DNA from: Streptosporangiales bacterium
GTDB lineage: Bacteria > Actinomycetota > Actinomycetes > Streptosporangiales > WHST01
Direction of reading: 5' to 3'
Assembly: GCA_009379825.1 (NCBI GenBank)
Contig: WHTA01000005.1
Span: forward strand, 1 to 64,000
DNA: 64,000 bases
This document shows, piece by piece, positions 43,261-53,333 of the stretch. Every line of letters begins with the position of its first letter. Position 1 is the stretch's first letter. The notes beneath the pieces were generated by a model. That model did not search any database and was not told the origin of the DNA. It was given only the letters and a program-made list of their open reading frames with translations. Position numbers and translations under genes: made by a program.

Positions 43261-43677
43261 ATGCCGCACGTCACCGTCCACCTGTGCGAGGACCTGCTCG
43301 ACGACGACTCGTCCCGCGCGATCATCCACCACCTGACCGAGGCCGTCGCCGGCGTGGCAGGCGGCTGGGCACGTCCGCTCGTCGTCGTCGAGCTGTTCGG
43401 TGTGCCCCGCGCCCACTGGGGGCTCGGCGGCACCCCGGCCGTCGAGCACGTCGCCAACGTGACGCTGGCCGTGCGCGACCGGGCGTTCGACGACTCCGTC
43501 ATCCCCGACGCGGCCGCCAGGTTCATCGCCGCGATCACCGACGGCATGCTGGCCGCACTGGGCGAGGGGATCCGCAAGAACCTGAACGTACTGACCCTCG
43601 GCGTACCGAGCGGCAGGTCCGGCGTCGGCGGCGAGGTCGCCACTTGGGACAGCACCACCCCAAGCCCCGTGCCGTGA
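43261..43677 (+). CDS. Tautomerase-superfamily protein
   Basis: 138 residues. Starts MPHVTVHL, so after Met removal Pro1 is the N-terminal base used by 4-oxalocrotonate tautomerase-like enzymes. The single chain of ~130 residues carries two beta-alpha-beta units, as in cis-CaaD/MSAD-type members rather than the ~62-residue 4-OT. VNVTLAVRD-like and IRKNLNVLTLGVPSG segments follow. Divergent from marR and likely controlled by it, fitting breakdown or detoxification of an aromatic or halogenated compound. Confidence 0.8.
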   Translation: MPHVTVHLCEDLLDDDSSRAIIHHLTEAVAGVAGGWARPLVVVELFGVPRAHWGLGGTPAVEHVANVTLAVRDRAFDDSVIPDAAARFIAAITDGMLAALGEGIRKNLNVLTLGVPSGRSGVGGEVATWDSTTPSPVP

Positions 43678-44332
43678 GTGGAAGCACGCAAGTGCGGATG
43701 ACTTCGGGCAACCGGCCCATCGTGCGTTACTGGTTGGTACTCGGAGCATCAATCACCGACGGTGACGGGAAATACCGGCTCTTCCGGCACCGGCGTTTCC
43801 ACCTGACGTCGCACACACGTCTCCCCTTCGCGGCAGTGCGGCGAGGCATCGCGTGACGATTACCGGTGTGGCGACAACGTGCGCTACGCCCTTTACGCAG
43901 GTGATCGCGTAACCCGTTGCGCGATCACTGTGCCGGCGCGCCGAGCGTCGCCCGATCGCCGAAACCTGCTTGTAAACACTGACCTTCGACGCCTCGGTCG
44001 GGGCACTCGTCTACCCATCGACGGAGTCTCGGGTCGACCCTTGACACGGCAGCTATTAGATCCAATCCTTGACGAATTGCTCGGTCCAGAGGGAACCGAA
44101 GTCGGTCCCCTCACCGCACTTGCGTATCGCCGACGGAGCTGGTTCGCGCTCCTGAAGGGATTCCGCATGCTCGATTCCCGCTCTCCCGCCCTCCTGCAGC
44201 GCTGATCCTTCGATAGCCAGCTACCAGAACTGAACCCCCCAAGTAGGCGCAACGAGAATTCACGGCCGCAACAATGCCGGATCCTGAACATTCGATCGTT
44301 CGGGCAGCAGCCGTGAGGGAAGGACCCCCTAC
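43678..44332. other. Gene-free stretch before the peptide-uptake operon
   Basis: About 650 bases of lower GC content than its surroundings. Open frames here (for example 43879-44205) lack family features and ribosome sites. TTGACA at about 44041 resembles a -35 box but no good -10 is spaced from it. GAAC...GTTC with an 8-base spacer at about 44287-44302 could be a regulator site for the operon. No RNA gene recognised. Confidence 0.5.
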
Positions 44333-45976
44333 ATGCGTCGCGACAGCCTCCCCTACCCTCTTCCGGACCAGCCGCAACCCGGTCACCATCCATCTCGCCG
44401 GTTCTTCCTGCAAGGCACGGCCGGCGCGGTCGCCCTCGCGTTCGGCACCGGCACGCTGACGGCGTGCGGTGGACAGTCGACCAGCCAGGACGATGGCGGC
44501 GGCGCACCAGGCAAAGGCGGCGTCATCGACCTCGCCATCAATACCGACGTACCGACGGTCGACTGGACCAGCTCGACGGCCACGATCACCCGAGCTATCG
44601 CCTGGCACATCTTCGAGCAGCTCTTCGCCTTCGACAAGGACTACAAGCTCAGGCCGATGCTCGCCGAGGGCTACGAGGTCAGCGACGACGAGCTCACCTA
44701 CACCATCAACCTGCGCAAGGGCATCAAGTTCCATGACGGGGCGCCGCTCACCGCAGAGGACGCCGCGGCATCCATCAAACGCTGGGGAAAGATCTCCGGC
44801 GGCGGCATCCTGACGCTGGAGTACATCGACGAGATCAAGCCGGCCGGCGAAACCACGCTCGAGATCGTGCTCAAGAAGCCGTTCGCCCCGCTCATCCCGA
44901 ACCTCGCCGACGTCAAGCAGTCGCTCATCGTCATACCCGCCAAGGCCGCCGAGGATGCGGGCACGGAGCCGCTGGGAGACAAGCACCTGATCGGCACCGG
45001 CCCGTACAAGTTCGTCAGTTGGTCCCGCGGCCAACGGATCACCCTGAAGCGCTACGAGGGATACAGCGCAAGGAAGGAAGACTGGGGCGGACTCACCGGC
45101 AAGAAGACCGCCTACCTCGACGAGATCAAGGCCAGCGTGGTCAAGGACGCACAGGTGCGCCTCAACCAGCTGCAGACCGACCAGTCCCAGTACTCCATGG
45201 AGATCAGCCTCGACGTCTACAAGTCGATGCAGTCGACCGAGAACGTCGAGCCCGTCATCATCGACTCCAACGCATGGCTGGCAGTGATCTTCAACAAGGC
45301 ACGGCCACCGTTCGACAACGTCAAGATGCGGCAGGCCGCGAACTTCGCGGTGAACAAGAAGGACGTCGGCAAGGCCGCCTACGGCAGCGAGAAGTTCTGG
45401 AAGATGGACGGCTCGATCTTCTTCCCCGAGCAGGAGGACCTGTACACCACCGAGGGCACCGACAACTACGACGCCCACGACACGGCGAAGGCCAAGCAGC
45501 TCCTCTCCGAGGCCGGCTACAAGAACGAGAAGCTACGCCTCCTCGTCACGAACCTCTACCCGGACCACTACAACGCCGCCCAGGTCGTCGTGAAGCAGCT
45601 GAAGGAGGCCGGCTTCAACATCGACATGCAGGTACTGGAGTGGCCGACGCTCTTGACCAAGCGCGAGGAGAAGGACGCCTGGGAGATGTTCATCACCTCG
45701 TTCTCGCCGTCGTTCGACCCGACCGGCGTCATCTGGATGCTGCCGGACTGGCCGGGTTGGTACGAGAGCCCGAAGATGAAGAGCACGCTGGACAAGTGGA
45801 GTCGTGCCTCGTCGGACTCCGAGAAGCAAGACCTCCTCGTCGAGATGAACGAGATCACCTACTCCGAGGTGCCGCTCGTCAAGCTCGTGAACAGCGCGAC
45901 CCTGCACGGGCGCAGTTCGAAGCTCAAGAACTACGAGGCCTGGATCGACGTCCGGCTGTGGAACACCGGGCTCTGA
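44333..45976 (+). CDS. Dipeptide/oligopeptide ABC transporter binding protein (SBP family 5), Tat lipoprotein
   Basis: 547 residues. An unusually long N-terminal head precedes a Tat motif SRRFFLQG (21-28) and lipobox LTAC with Cys45, so the protein is exported folded and lipid-anchored. The mature part is a family-5 solute-binding protein: DWTSSTATITRAIAWHIFE, then INLRKGIKFHDGAPLTAEDA, then LIGTGPYKFVSW. These bind di- or oligopeptides. GGGAAGGA precedes ATG 44333. First gene of an operon with an M20 peptidase and DppBCDF. Intact. Confidence 0.93.
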   Translation: MRRDSLPYPLPDQPQPGHHPSRRFFLQGTAGAVALAFGTGTLTACGGQSTSQDDGGGAPGKGGVIDLAINTDVPTVDWTSSTATITRAIAWHIFEQLFAFDKDYKLRPMLAEGYEVSDDELTYTINLRKGIKFHDGAPLTAEDAAASIKRWGKISGGGILTLEYIDEIKPAGETTLEIVLKKPFAPLIPNLADVKQSLIVIPAKAAEDAGTEPLGDKHLIGTGPYKFVSWSRGQRITLKRYEGYSARKEDWGGLTGKKTAYLDEIKASVVKDAQVRLNQLQTDQSQYSMEISLDVYKSMQSTENVEPVIIDSNAWLAVIFNKARPPFDNVKMRQAANFAVNKKDVGKAAYGSEKFWKMDGSIFFPEQEDLYTTEGTDNYDAHDTAKAKQLLSEAGYKNEKLRLLVTNLYPDHYNAAQVVVKQLKEAGFNIDMQVLEWPTLLTKREEKDAWEMFITSFSPSFDPTGVIWMLPDWPGWYESPKMKSTLDKWSRASSDSEKQDLLVEMNEITYSEVPLVKLVNSATLHGRSSKLKNYEAWIDVRLWNTGL

Positions 45977-45990
45977 GAGGAGAGGCCTAG

Positions 45991-47226
45991 ATGGCGTCAG
46001 AAAGCGCGGCACCGGCAACCACCTTCAGCGTCGACGAGGCGAAGACGTATCTCGAGCTGTTGCGTGGCCATGCCACGGAGATCGAGACCGAACTGGTCGA
46101 CGTGAGCCATCGGATACACGAGCACCCCGAGGTCCGGTTCCAGGAGAACTTCGCCAGCCAGCTGCTGACGGAGAAGCTGCAGGAGCACGGCTTCGCGGTG
46201 GAGAACGGTGCCGGCGACCTGCCGACCGCGTTCCTCGGCAAGTACACCAACGCCGAACACACCGAAGGCGCACCGACCATCGCGATCTTCTGCGAGTACG
46301 ACGCATTGGAGGGCATCGGGCACGGCTGCGGGCACAACATCATCGCCTCGTCGGGGCTCGGCGCCGCGATCATCGTGAAGCGCTGGCTCGAGGCCAACCC
46401 CGACGTGCCCGGCAACCTCCTCGTCGTCGGCAGCCCGGGCGAAGAGGGCGGCGGCGGCAAGGTGTTCCTCATCGAGGCAGGATGCCTGGAGGGGGTGGAC
46501 GCCGCGATGATGATCCACCCCGGCGGCAACAACAACGCGCGTCGCACCGGCCTGGCGAGGATGCTGCTCGAGATCGAGTTCACCGGGAAAGCCGCACATG
46601 CAGCGGGTTCACCCCACCTGGGTGTCAACGCGCTCGATGCCGTAAACCTGACCATGGTGGCCATCGGTCTGCTGCGTCAGCAGGTCAGGGACGACTCGCG
46701 GATCCACGCCATCGTCGCCGACGGCGGTCAGGCGGTGAACATCATCCCGGAGCACGCGGCCATCCGCGCGTACGCGCGCTCGCCGCAGAGCGACTACCTG
46801 AACGAGCGGCTGTTGCCTGCAGTGGAGAACTGCGCGAAGGGTGCGGCCCTCGCCACCGGCACGACCGTCGACATCAAGTACCCGCTGCCCGCCTACCAGG
46901 AGATGCGCAGCAACGACACACTGGTCGCTCTCTCCGAAGCGAACCTGGCAGCACTCGGGCGGCAGTGCGAGTACGAGGACAACACGCATTCGGGTTCGAC
47001 CGACATGGGCAACGTCAGCCACGTCGTACCCTCGATCCACCCGCACATCGAGCTGCGGCCCGAGCTCACCATGCACAGCCGCGAGTCTGCGGCTGCGGCT
47101 GCGTCGCCCGAGGGCGACAAGGCGGTGATCGACGGAGCACTCGAGCTCGCCATGACGGCAGTCGAGCTCTACGCGCAGCCGGACCTCCTCAAGGCGGTCA
47201 CGGTGGCCTTCAAGGAAGGTCGCTGA
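45991..47226 (+). CDS. M20-family metallopeptidase/amidohydrolase (AbgA/AbgB-like)
   Basis: 411 residues. Metal-site motifs: CEYDAL (101-106), HGCGHN (111-116), GEEGGGGK (150-157) and HPGG (His176). The lid domain has AHAAGSPHLGVNALDAV. This is the aminobenzoyl-glutamate/aminoacylase branch of M20, which splits amide bonds of N-acyl amino acids or dipeptides. AGAGGAG precedes ATG 45991, 14 bases after the binding-protein stop, so import and cleavage of one substrate are coupled. Cytosolic (no signal peptide). Confidence 0.9.
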   Translation: MASESAAPATTFSVDEAKTYLELLRGHATEIETELVDVSHRIHEHPEVRFQENFASQLLTEKLQEHGFAVENGAGDLPTAFLGKYTNAEHTEGAPTIAIFCEYDALEGIGHGCGHNIIASSGLGAAIIVKRWLEANPDVPGNLLVVGSPGEEGGGGKVFLIEAGCLEGVDAAMMIHPGGNNNARRTGLARMLLEIEFTGKAAHAAGSPHLGVNALDAVNLTMVAIGLLRQQVRDDSRIHAIVADGGQAVNIIPEHAAIRAYARSPQSDYLNERLLPAVENCAKGAALATGTTVDIKYPLPAYQEMRSNDTLVALSEANLAALGRQCEYEDNTHSGSTDMGNVSHVVPSIHPHIELRPELTMHSRESAAAAASPEGDKAVIDGALELAMTAVELYAQPDLLKAVTVAFKEGR

Positions 47227-47273
47227 CGCATGGCTGGGCGGCGTAGCGCGCCGGGTGCGGCGTAGGAGCGGCC

Positions 47274-48218
47274 GTGACGGCGTACATCATCCGTCGGCTC
47301 TTCGCGATGATCCCCGTGCTCATCGTGGTGGGTGTGGTCATCTTCTTCCTGATCCACCTCACCCCGGGCGACCCGGCGGCGATCATCCTCGGTCCGTCCG
47401 CCGGGCCGGAACAGGTGGCGGCGCTGCGCCGCGAGCTCGGCCTGGACGCACCGCTGTTCGTGCAGTTCTTCACCTGGGCCGGCCAGGCGCTGACCGGGAA
47501 CCTCGGCGAGTCGATCTACGCGCACCAGCCGGTCACCGAGATCATCGCCCTGCACGTGCCGCCCACGATCAGCCTGACGGTGCTGTCGTTCATCTTCGGC
47601 ATCGTGATCGCCATCCCGACGGCGCTCCTGGCGGTCTGGAAACGGAACACGCTGCTCGACTCGGCGTTCATGTCGGTGTCGATCCTCGGCGTCTCGATCC
47701 CGAACTTCTGGCTCGCGCTCGTGTTGATCCTCGTGCTCGCCGTCCAGTTCAAGGTGCTCCCCGTCTCCGGGTATGTGCCACTGGAAGAGGGCGTGTGGCA
47801 GTGGTTCATCCACCTGCTGCTGCCTGCGCTCGTCCTGGCCGTACAACAGGCGGCGCTCATCGCGCGGATGCTCAGGGACGGAATGCTCGAGGTCATCCAC
47901 CAGGACTACATCAGGACGGCGCGCGCGAAAGGACTAGGCGAGCGGCCGGTCCTCACCAAGCACGCGTTCCCGAACGCGATGATCCCCACGGTGACCGTCA
48001 TCGGGGTCAGCCTGGCGAAGCTGCTCGGCGGCGCTGTCGTCACCGAGCAGATCTTCGTCATCCCCGGGCTCGGCAACCTCCTCGTCGACTCCATCGCCAG
48101 GCGCGACTTCCCCGTCATCCAGGGCGTGATCCTCTTCATCGCGCTGATCTACGTCGGAGTCAACCTGCTCGTCGACGTCGTCTACGGGGTCCTCGACCCC
48201 CGCATCAGGTACGACTGA
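47274..48218 (+). CDS. DppB-like peptide ABC transporter permease
   Basis: 314 residues from GTG 47274 (MTAYIIRRLFAMIPVLIVVG). Six membrane helices. The N-terminal helix and HLTPGDPAAIILGPSAGPEQ are DppB hallmarks. The EAA loop YIRTARAKGLGERPVLTKHAFPNA contacts the ATPases, and the C-terminal DPRIRYD box ends the protein. TAGGAG precedes the start. Overlaps nothing and is followed by dppC after 10 bases. Confidence 0.93.
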   Translation: MTAYIIRRLFAMIPVLIVVGVVIFFLIHLTPGDPAAIILGPSAGPEQVAALRRELGLDAPLFVQFFTWAGQALTGNLGESIYAHQPVTEIIALHVPPTISLTVLSFIFGIVIAIPTALLAVWKRNTLLDSAFMSVSILGVSIPNFWLALVLILVLAVQFKVLPVSGYVPLEEGVWQWFIHLLLPALVLAVQQAALIARMLRDGMLEVIHQDYIRTARAKGLGERPVLTKHAFPNAMIPTVTVIGVSLAKLLGGAVVTEQIFVIPGLGNLLVDSIARRDFPVIQGVILFIALIYVGVNLLVDVVYGVLDPRIRYD

Positions 48219-48228
48219 GGGCGGCCGC

Positions 48229-49062
48229 ATGTTGAGTGGGATCGCTACGTTCCGCCGCAACCGGCTGATCGGTCTGTCGGCCGCCGTCGTGCTGTGCCTG
48301 CTCGTGGTCGCGGCCGCGTCCGCGTCGCTGTGGGTGCCGCACGACCCCACCGCGATGGCGCCCGCGGACCGGCTCAGCGGGCCGTCGGGCGAGTACTGGT
48401 TCGGCACGGACAACTTCGGCAGGGACATCTTCAGTCGCGTCGTCTTCGGCGGTCGCGTCTCGCTGATCGTCGGCCTGTCCGTGGCCGCGCTTGCCACCGT
48501 CTTCGGCGCCGTCGCCGGGTTGCTCGCCGGCTACTTCCGTCGGGTCGACGACGTGCTGATGCGCGTCGTCGACGGGTTGATGGCCTTTCCGTCCATCATC
48601 CTGGCGCTCGCCCTGGTCGCCGCGCTCGGCGGCAGCCTGACGAACGTGATCATCGCGCTCGCGGCCACCACTTGGCCGATCATGACGAGGGTGGTCAGGT
48701 CCTCGACACTGCAGCTGCGCGAGCTGCAGTTCGTCGAGGCGGCCGTGGCGACGGGGACCAACAAAGTGGACATCCTCGTACGGCACATCCTGCCGAACGC
48801 GCTGACGCCGATCATCGTGCAGGCGACGTTCATCTTCGCCGAGGCGGTGCTCGCCGAGGCCGCCCTGAGCTTCCTCGGCCTCGGCATCAAACCACCGACG
48901 CCGACGTGGGGCAACATCCTCGGTGAGTCGAGGAGCTACCTCACCATCGCACCCTGGTACTCGATCTTCCCCGGGTTCGCGATCGTCCTCACCGTGCTCT
49001 CGCTGAACATCTTCGGCGACATGCTGCGCGACATCATGGACCCACACTCGGGCAGGCGGTGA
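48229..49062 (+). CDS. DppC-like peptide ABC transporter permease
   Basis: 277 residues. DppC features: an N-terminal helix (LIGLSAAVVLCLLVVAAAS), the periplasmic GTDNFGRDIFSRVVFGGRVSL motif before helix 2, the EAA-type loop FVEAAVATGTNKVDILVRHILPNA and the C-terminal [14 protein letters not shown]. Start ATG 48229. The stop overlaps the dppD GTG start (GTGA). Confidence 0.93.
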   Translation: MLSGIATFRRNRLIGLSAAVVLCLLVVAAASASLWVPHDPTAMAPADRLSGPSGEYWFGTDNFGRDIFSRVVFGGRVSLIVGLSVAALATVFGAVAGLLAGYFRRVDDVLMRVVDGLMAFPSIILALALVAALGGSLTNVIIALAATTWPIMTRVVRSSTLQLRELQFVEAAVATGTNKVDILVRHILPNALTPIIVQATFIFAEAVLAEAALSFLGLGIKPPTPTWGNILGESRSYLTIAPWYSIFPGFAIVLTVLSLNIFGDMLRDIMDPHSGRR

Positions 49063-50093
49063 CGAACATGGCGATGCTCGAGGTCGACAACCTGAAGACC
49101 TACTTCGACACTCCCGAAGGCGTCGTACGCGCCGTCGACGGCGTCAGCTTCTCCCTGGAACCCGGCCAGACCCTCGGCATCGTGGGCGAGTCGGGCAGCG
49201 GCAAGAGCGTCACCGCGCTCTCCGTGATGCGGCTCAACCCGTCGCCGCCCTGTTACCACCCGGAAGGCGAGATCCACTTCGAGGGCGAGAACCTGCTGAA
49301 AGCGTCCGAGCAGCGGATGCAACGGGTCAGGGGCAACGACATAGCCGCGATCTTCCAGGACCCGATGACCAGCCTGAACCCGGTGTTCACCGTCGGCGGC
49401 CAGATCGCCGAAGCCATCCGGGTGCACCAGGACGTCACGAAGACCGAGGCGCGGCAGCAGGCCGTGCAGGTGCTGCGCGACGTCGGCATCCCGAGCCCGG
49501 AGACGCGGGCGCGCGACTACCCGCACCAATTCTCCGGCGGCATGCGGCAGCGGGCGATGATCGCCATGGCGCTCGGCTGCAACCCCAAGGTGCTCATCGC
49601 GGACGAACCGACGACCGCGCTGGACGTCACCATCCAGGCCCAGATCCTCACGTTGATGGCGGACCTACAGGAACGCCACGGCACCGCGATCATCATGATC
49701 ACGCACGACCTGGGTGTGGTCGCGAAGCTCGCGGACAAGGTGATGGTGATGTACGCCGGCCGCGCCGTCGAGTACGGCCCCACCGACCCGGTCTTCTACG
49801 ACCCACTGATGCCGTACACCTGGTCGCTGCTCAAGTCGCTGCCGCGGCTGGGGGCGGGCAAGGCGCCCCTGCACCCGATCAAGGGCCAGCCGCCCAGCCT
49901 GATCAACCTGCCCACCGGCTGCAGCTTCAGCCCGCGCTGCCCCGCTGTGCGCGACCAGTGCCACGAGATCGACCCGCCGCTCGAGGAGAAGCGGCTCGGC
50001 CACTCGGCGGCCTGCATCCTGTCCGCGGACGAGACCGCGCGGAGCAGACGGGAAAGCACCGAACAGCAGGACGCGGAAGGACACGCGCTATGA
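49059..50093 (+). CDS. DppD-like peptide ABC transporter ATPase
   Basis: 344 residues from GTG 49059, or 341 from ATG 49068. Walker A GESGSGKS (43-50), Q-loop [12 protein letters not shown], signature [12 protein letters not shown], Walker [13 protein letters not shown] and the oligopeptide-type C-terminus with Cys-containing [16 protein letters not shown], which binds an Fe-S cluster in some homologues. One of the two ATPases of the importer. The stop overlaps the dppF start (ATGA). Confidence 0.93.
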   Translation: MTNMAMLEVDNLKTYFDTPEGVVRAVDGVSFSLEPGQTLGIVGESGSGKSVTALSVMRLNPSPPCYHPEGEIHFEGENLLKASEQRMQRVRGNDIAAIFQDPMTSLNPVFTVGGQIAEAIRVHQDVTKTEARQQAVQVLRDVGIPSPETRARDYPHQFSGGMRQRAMIAMALGCNPKVLIADEPTTALDVTIQAQILTLMADLQERHGTAIIMITHDLGVVAKLADKVMVMYAGRAVEYGPTDPVFYDPLMPYTWSLLKSLPRLGAGKAPLHPIKGQPPSLINLPTGCSFSPRCPAVRDQCHEIDPPLEEKRLGHSAACILSADETARSRRESTEQQDAEGHAL

Positions 50094-51139
50094 CCGCCCC
50101 GGGGGTCGGCTCCGACCTGCTCCAGGTCAACGGCCTGAAGATGCACTTCCCCGTCAAGGCCGGCGTGCTGCGCAGGACGGTCGGCCAGGTGAAGGCCGTC
50201 GACGGCGTCGACCTGACCGTCCGCCGCGGCGAGACGCTCGGGCTGGTCGGCGAGTCGGGTTGCGGCAAGAGCACGTTGGCGCGCTGCCTGCTGCGGTTGC
50301 TGCAGCCAACGGACGGCGAGGTGCTCTTCGAGGGCGAGGACATCCTTCGCTACAACGCGAAGGAGATGATGCGTGTCCGGCGCGACATGCAGATCGTCTT
50401 CCAGGACCCGTACGCCTCGCTGAACCCGCGGATGTCCGTAGGACGGATCATCGGCGAACCGATGCGGGTGCACGGCACGGAACGCGACAGGAGGCGCAAG
50501 GTACAGGAACTGCTGGAGATCGTCGGGCTGAACCCTGAGCACTACGACAGGTACCCGCACGAGTTCTCCGGCGGCCAGCGCCAGCGGGTCGGCGTCGCAC
50601 GTGCCATCGCACTCAACCCGAAGCTCATCATCTGCGACGAGCCGGTCAGCGCCCTCGACGTGTCCATCCAGGCACAGGTGATCAGCCTGCTGAAGAAGCT
50701 GCAGGACGAGTTCGACCTCACCTACATCTTCATCGCCCACGACCTCGCGCTCGTCGAGCACATCTCGGACACCGTTGCCGTGATGTACCTCGGCAAGGTC
50801 GTCGAGCTGAGCAGCGGCAAGCAGCTGTACGCCGAGCCGCGGCACCCGTACACCAACGCGCTCATGTCGTCGATCCCGGTGCCTGACCCGGAACGGGAGC
50901 GGGAGCGCGTCCACATCGTGCTCAGCGGCGACGTGCCTTCGCCCATGAACCCACCGAACGGTTGCACCTTCCACACCCGGTGCCCCCGTGCCGAGGCCTA
51001 CTGCAGTGAGAACGTACCCGCGCTCGAACTGCAGGAGACCGGCGGCGCCGCACCGCATCTGGCGTCGTGCTTCTTCCCCGTGCTGCCCGGCCAGCGGGCG
51101 GACGAGGCGGCGCCAGTCACCACGGACGACGAACCCTAG
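50090..51139 (+). CDS. DppF-like peptide ABC transporter ATPase
   Basis: 349 residues. Walker A GESGCGKS (54-61), Q-loop [12 protein letters not shown], signature [12 protein letters not shown], Walker [13 protein letters not shown], and the C-terminal [16 protein letters not shown] motif. Partner of DppD. ATG 50090 overlaps the dppD stop. 34 bases separate it from the CapA-family gene, which probably belongs to the same transcript. Confidence 0.93.
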   Translation: MTAPGVGSDLLQVNGLKMHFPVKAGVLRRTVGQVKAVDGVDLTVRRGETLGLVGESGCGKSTLARCLLRLLQPTDGEVLFEGEDILRYNAKEMMRVRRDMQIVFQDPYASLNPRMSVGRIIGEPMRVHGTERDRRRKVQELLEIVGLNPEHYDRYPHEFSGGQRQRVGVARAIALNPKLIICDEPVSALDVSIQAQVISLLKKLQDEFDLTYIFIAHDLALVEHISDTVAVMYLGKVVELSSGKQLYAEPRHPYTNALMSSIPVPDPERERERVHIVLSGDVPSPMNPPNGCTFHTRCPRAEAYCSENVPALELQETGGAAPHLASCFFPVLPGQRADEAAPVTTDDEP

Positions 51140-51173
51140 GAAAGGCCGACACGCGAACACGAAAGACGGCTCG

Positions 51174-52541
51174 ATGACCACGACACCAGAAGCGATCACC
51201 GTCGCACTCACCGGCGACAGCATCATCACCCGCCGGGTCCCGGCCGACCTGGACGAACCGACGAGACGACTCGTCGCGCTACTCCAGCAGGCGAACGTCT
51301 CGTTCACCAACCTCGAGGTCCTGCCGAACGACTTCCAGGGCTACCCGGCGGTGGAGAGCGGCGGTACGCATCTCGCGGCACCCTCGTGGGTGCTGGACGA
51401 GCTGGTGGCGATGGGCTTCGACCTGTTCGGCTGCGCCAACAACCACGCGCTCGACTACAGCATCGAGGGTCTGTTGGCCACGATGCACGAGCTGGAACGG
51501 CGTGGCCTGCCCTACGCGGGGGTCGGCCGGACACTCGCCGACGCGCGGATGCCCGCGTACGTGGACCATCCGAACGGCAGCGTGGCCATGCTTTCGTGCA
51601 CGTCGACGTTCGCCAAGAGCCAGGTCGCGGGCGAGCAACGTCCGGAGATGCAGGGCAGGCCGGGACTCAGCCCACTGCGTTACCAAGCCGTCTACGACGT
51701 GACCCCGGAGCAGCTCAGCCAACTGCGCAAGATCTCCGCCGACCTCGGACTCGACCGGCAACAACAGGAGCTCATCGACATGGGCTTCGCGTTCGCGCCC
51801 ACCGATCCGGAGATCTTCCAGTTCAAGGAGGCGAATCTCCGCACTGCCGGTCAGCTGGACGCGAGCTTCCGTGCCGCCGACCACACCGCGGTTTCTTCCA
51901 CGCCGCACGAGGGCGACACCGACGCCCTCACCACGTGGGTGCGCGAGGCACGAGCACGCGCGGACGTCGTCATCGTCAGCCTGCACAGCCACGAACAGGG
52001 CGACGACAAGGAGGAGCCGGCGAGCTTCGCCAGGGACTTCGCCCGCCGGATGATCGACGCCGGCGCGGACGTCGTCGTCGGGCACGGACCACACCTGCTG
52101 CGTGGCATGGAGCTCTACGACGGCAAGCCGATCTTCTACAGCCTAGGCAACTTCATCGGCCAGAACGAGCTCGTGCAGAAGCTGCCGGCGGACTCCTACG
52201 AACAGTTCCGGGTGGACCCCACGCAGACACCGAGCGCTGTCTTCCGTTCCCGCACCGACAACGACCGCAGGAGCTTCCCTGCGGACGCACGCTTCTGGGA
52301 GACGATCGTGCCCGTCTGCCGGTTCTCCGGCGGCGAGCTCGTCGGCATGGACCTGACGCCGGTCTCGCTGCGGCACGGCGAGCGGGCGTACCGTCGTGGG
52401 CGTCCCCGGTTGGCCATGGGGGCGGAGGCCGAGGCCATCATGTCGCGATTCCACCGACTGTCCGCAGCGCTCGGCACCGAGGTGTCACAGTTCCCGCCGC
52501 TCGCGCAGAAAGTCGTTGCGGGCGCCGGAGGAGATCCGTAG
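51174..52541 (+). CDS. CapA-family (poly-gamma-glutamate synthesis CapA-like) protein
   Basis: 455 residues. The CapA fold, a relative of metallophosphatases, is shown by GDSIITRR (14-21), TNLE (45-48), ANNHALDY (88-95), then SLHSHEQ and VVGHGPHLLRGMELYDGKPIFYSLGN (read in pieces). CapA/PgsA proteins help build or anchor poly-gamma-glutamate, but no signal peptide or membrane helix is present here, so this member is cytosolic and probably a hydrolase of gamma-linked or phosphorylated peptides. Weak ribosome site before ATG 51174. Placed at the end of a peptide-uptake operon. Confidence 0.85.
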   Translation: MTTTPEAITVALTGDSIITRRVPADLDEPTRRLVALLQQANVSFTNLEVLPNDFQGYPAVESGGTHLAAPSWVLDELVAMGFDLFGCANNHALDYSIEGLLATMHELERRGLPYAGVGRTLADARMPAYVDHPNGSVAMLSCTSTFAKSQVAGEQRPEMQGRPGLSPLRYQAVYDVTPEQLSQLRKISADLGLDRQQQELIDMGFAFAPTDPEIFQFKEANLRTAGQLDASFRAADHTAVSSTPHEGDTDALTTWVREARARADVVIVSLHSHEQGDDKEEPASFARDFARRMIDAGADVVVGHGPHLLRGMELYDGKPIFYSLGNFIGQNELVQKLPADSYEQFRVDPTQTPSAVFRSRTDNDRRSFPADARFWETIVPVCRFSGGELVGMDLTPVSLRHGERAYRRGRPRLAMGAEAEAIMSRFHRLSAALGTEVSQFPPLAQKVVAGAGGDP

Positions 52542-52558
52542 AACGAGGCGCACCTGTC

Positions 52559-53278
52559 ATGGTTGTCGACGAGTCGAACAGCAGAGCCGCTGCCGAACCG
52601 GCCCTGGCTCGCTCGACCGGACCCAGACAGACATCGCTGCGCGCGGCGTACGACTATGTAAGGGCGGCGGTGATCGACGGCACCCTCACACCGGGTTCGC
52701 GGATCACCGTACGCCCGCTCGCCGAGCACCTACGACTGAGCCCCACCCCGATCAAGGCCGCCCTCGCGACCCTGGAGCGTGAGGGGTTCGTCGTGTCCGT
52801 CCCGCACCGCGGGTACTTCGTACCCGAGGTACGCACAAAGGACCTGCTGGAGATCTACGAGCTCCGTGAGGCCGTGGACGGCATGGCCGCCCGCAGGGCG
52901 GCTGCGGCACCCGACCACGTCATCATCGCCGACGAGCTGGAGAAGCTCCTCGAGCGGCAACGCACGTTCGTGGCCGACGGCGACCTGCAGACGTACGGTG
53001 AGCTGGATCTGCAGTTCCACCAACTGATCTGGGAAGGCTCGGGCAACCTGCGGTTGCACGCCATCGCAGATAACCTCATCGCCCAGGTCCGCCTGGGCAA
53101 CCGGCTGTCCGCGCAGGTGCCCGGCCGCCTCCCGGTGGCTCTCGACGAGCACGAGGCGATCCTCACGGCCATCCGCCGCGGTGACATCCGTGCCGCCGAG
53201 CGGCACATCAGGCGGCATGTCCGCGAGTCGGGCGCGGCGCTACGGCGGTACGCCCGGTCCAGGCGCGGGCCCGGGTAG
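52559..53278 (+). CDS. GntR-family regulator with FCD domain
   Basis: 239 residues. The winged helix (~28-95) has DGTLTPGSRITVRPLAEHL and SPTPIKAALATLEREGFV; the FCD domain (~105-225) has ELREAVDGMAARRAA, LDLQFHQLIWEGSGN and LDEHEAILTAIRRGD, with the metal-binding Asp/His positions. ATG 52559 is 17 bases after the CapA gene. It likely controls the peptide-uptake operon it closes, sensing a peptide- or amino-acid-derived acid. A perfect hairpin overlaps its stop codon. Confidence 0.9.
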   Translation: MVVDESNSRAAAEPALARSTGPRQTSLRAAYDYVRAAVIDGTLTPGSRITVRPLAEHLRLSPTPIKAALATLEREGFVVSVPHRGYFVPEVRTKDLLEIYELREAVDGMAARRAAAAPDHVIIADELEKLLERQRTFVADGDLQTYGELDLQFHQLIWEGSGNLRLHAIADNLIAQVRLGNRLSAQVPGRLPVALDEHEAILTAIRRGDIRAAERHIRRHVRESGAALRRYARSRRGPG

Positions 53279-53290
53279 CCGGCACCCGGG
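53268..53290 (+). terminator. Terminator at the end of the peptide-uptake operon
   Basis: Perfect 8-base inverted repeat GCCCGGGT (53268-53275) and ACCCGGGC (53283-53290) with a 7-base loop that contains the GntR stop codon. Confidence 0.65.
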
Positions 53291-53333
53291 CGACGTCAGC
53301 AGATCCAGATGCGTGCCTTCGCGCGCGGTCTGC

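Noticed and set aside
43879-44205. 108-codon frame in the gene-free stretch
   Set aside because: No ribosome site, no recognisable domain, and codon bias unlike the neighbours.
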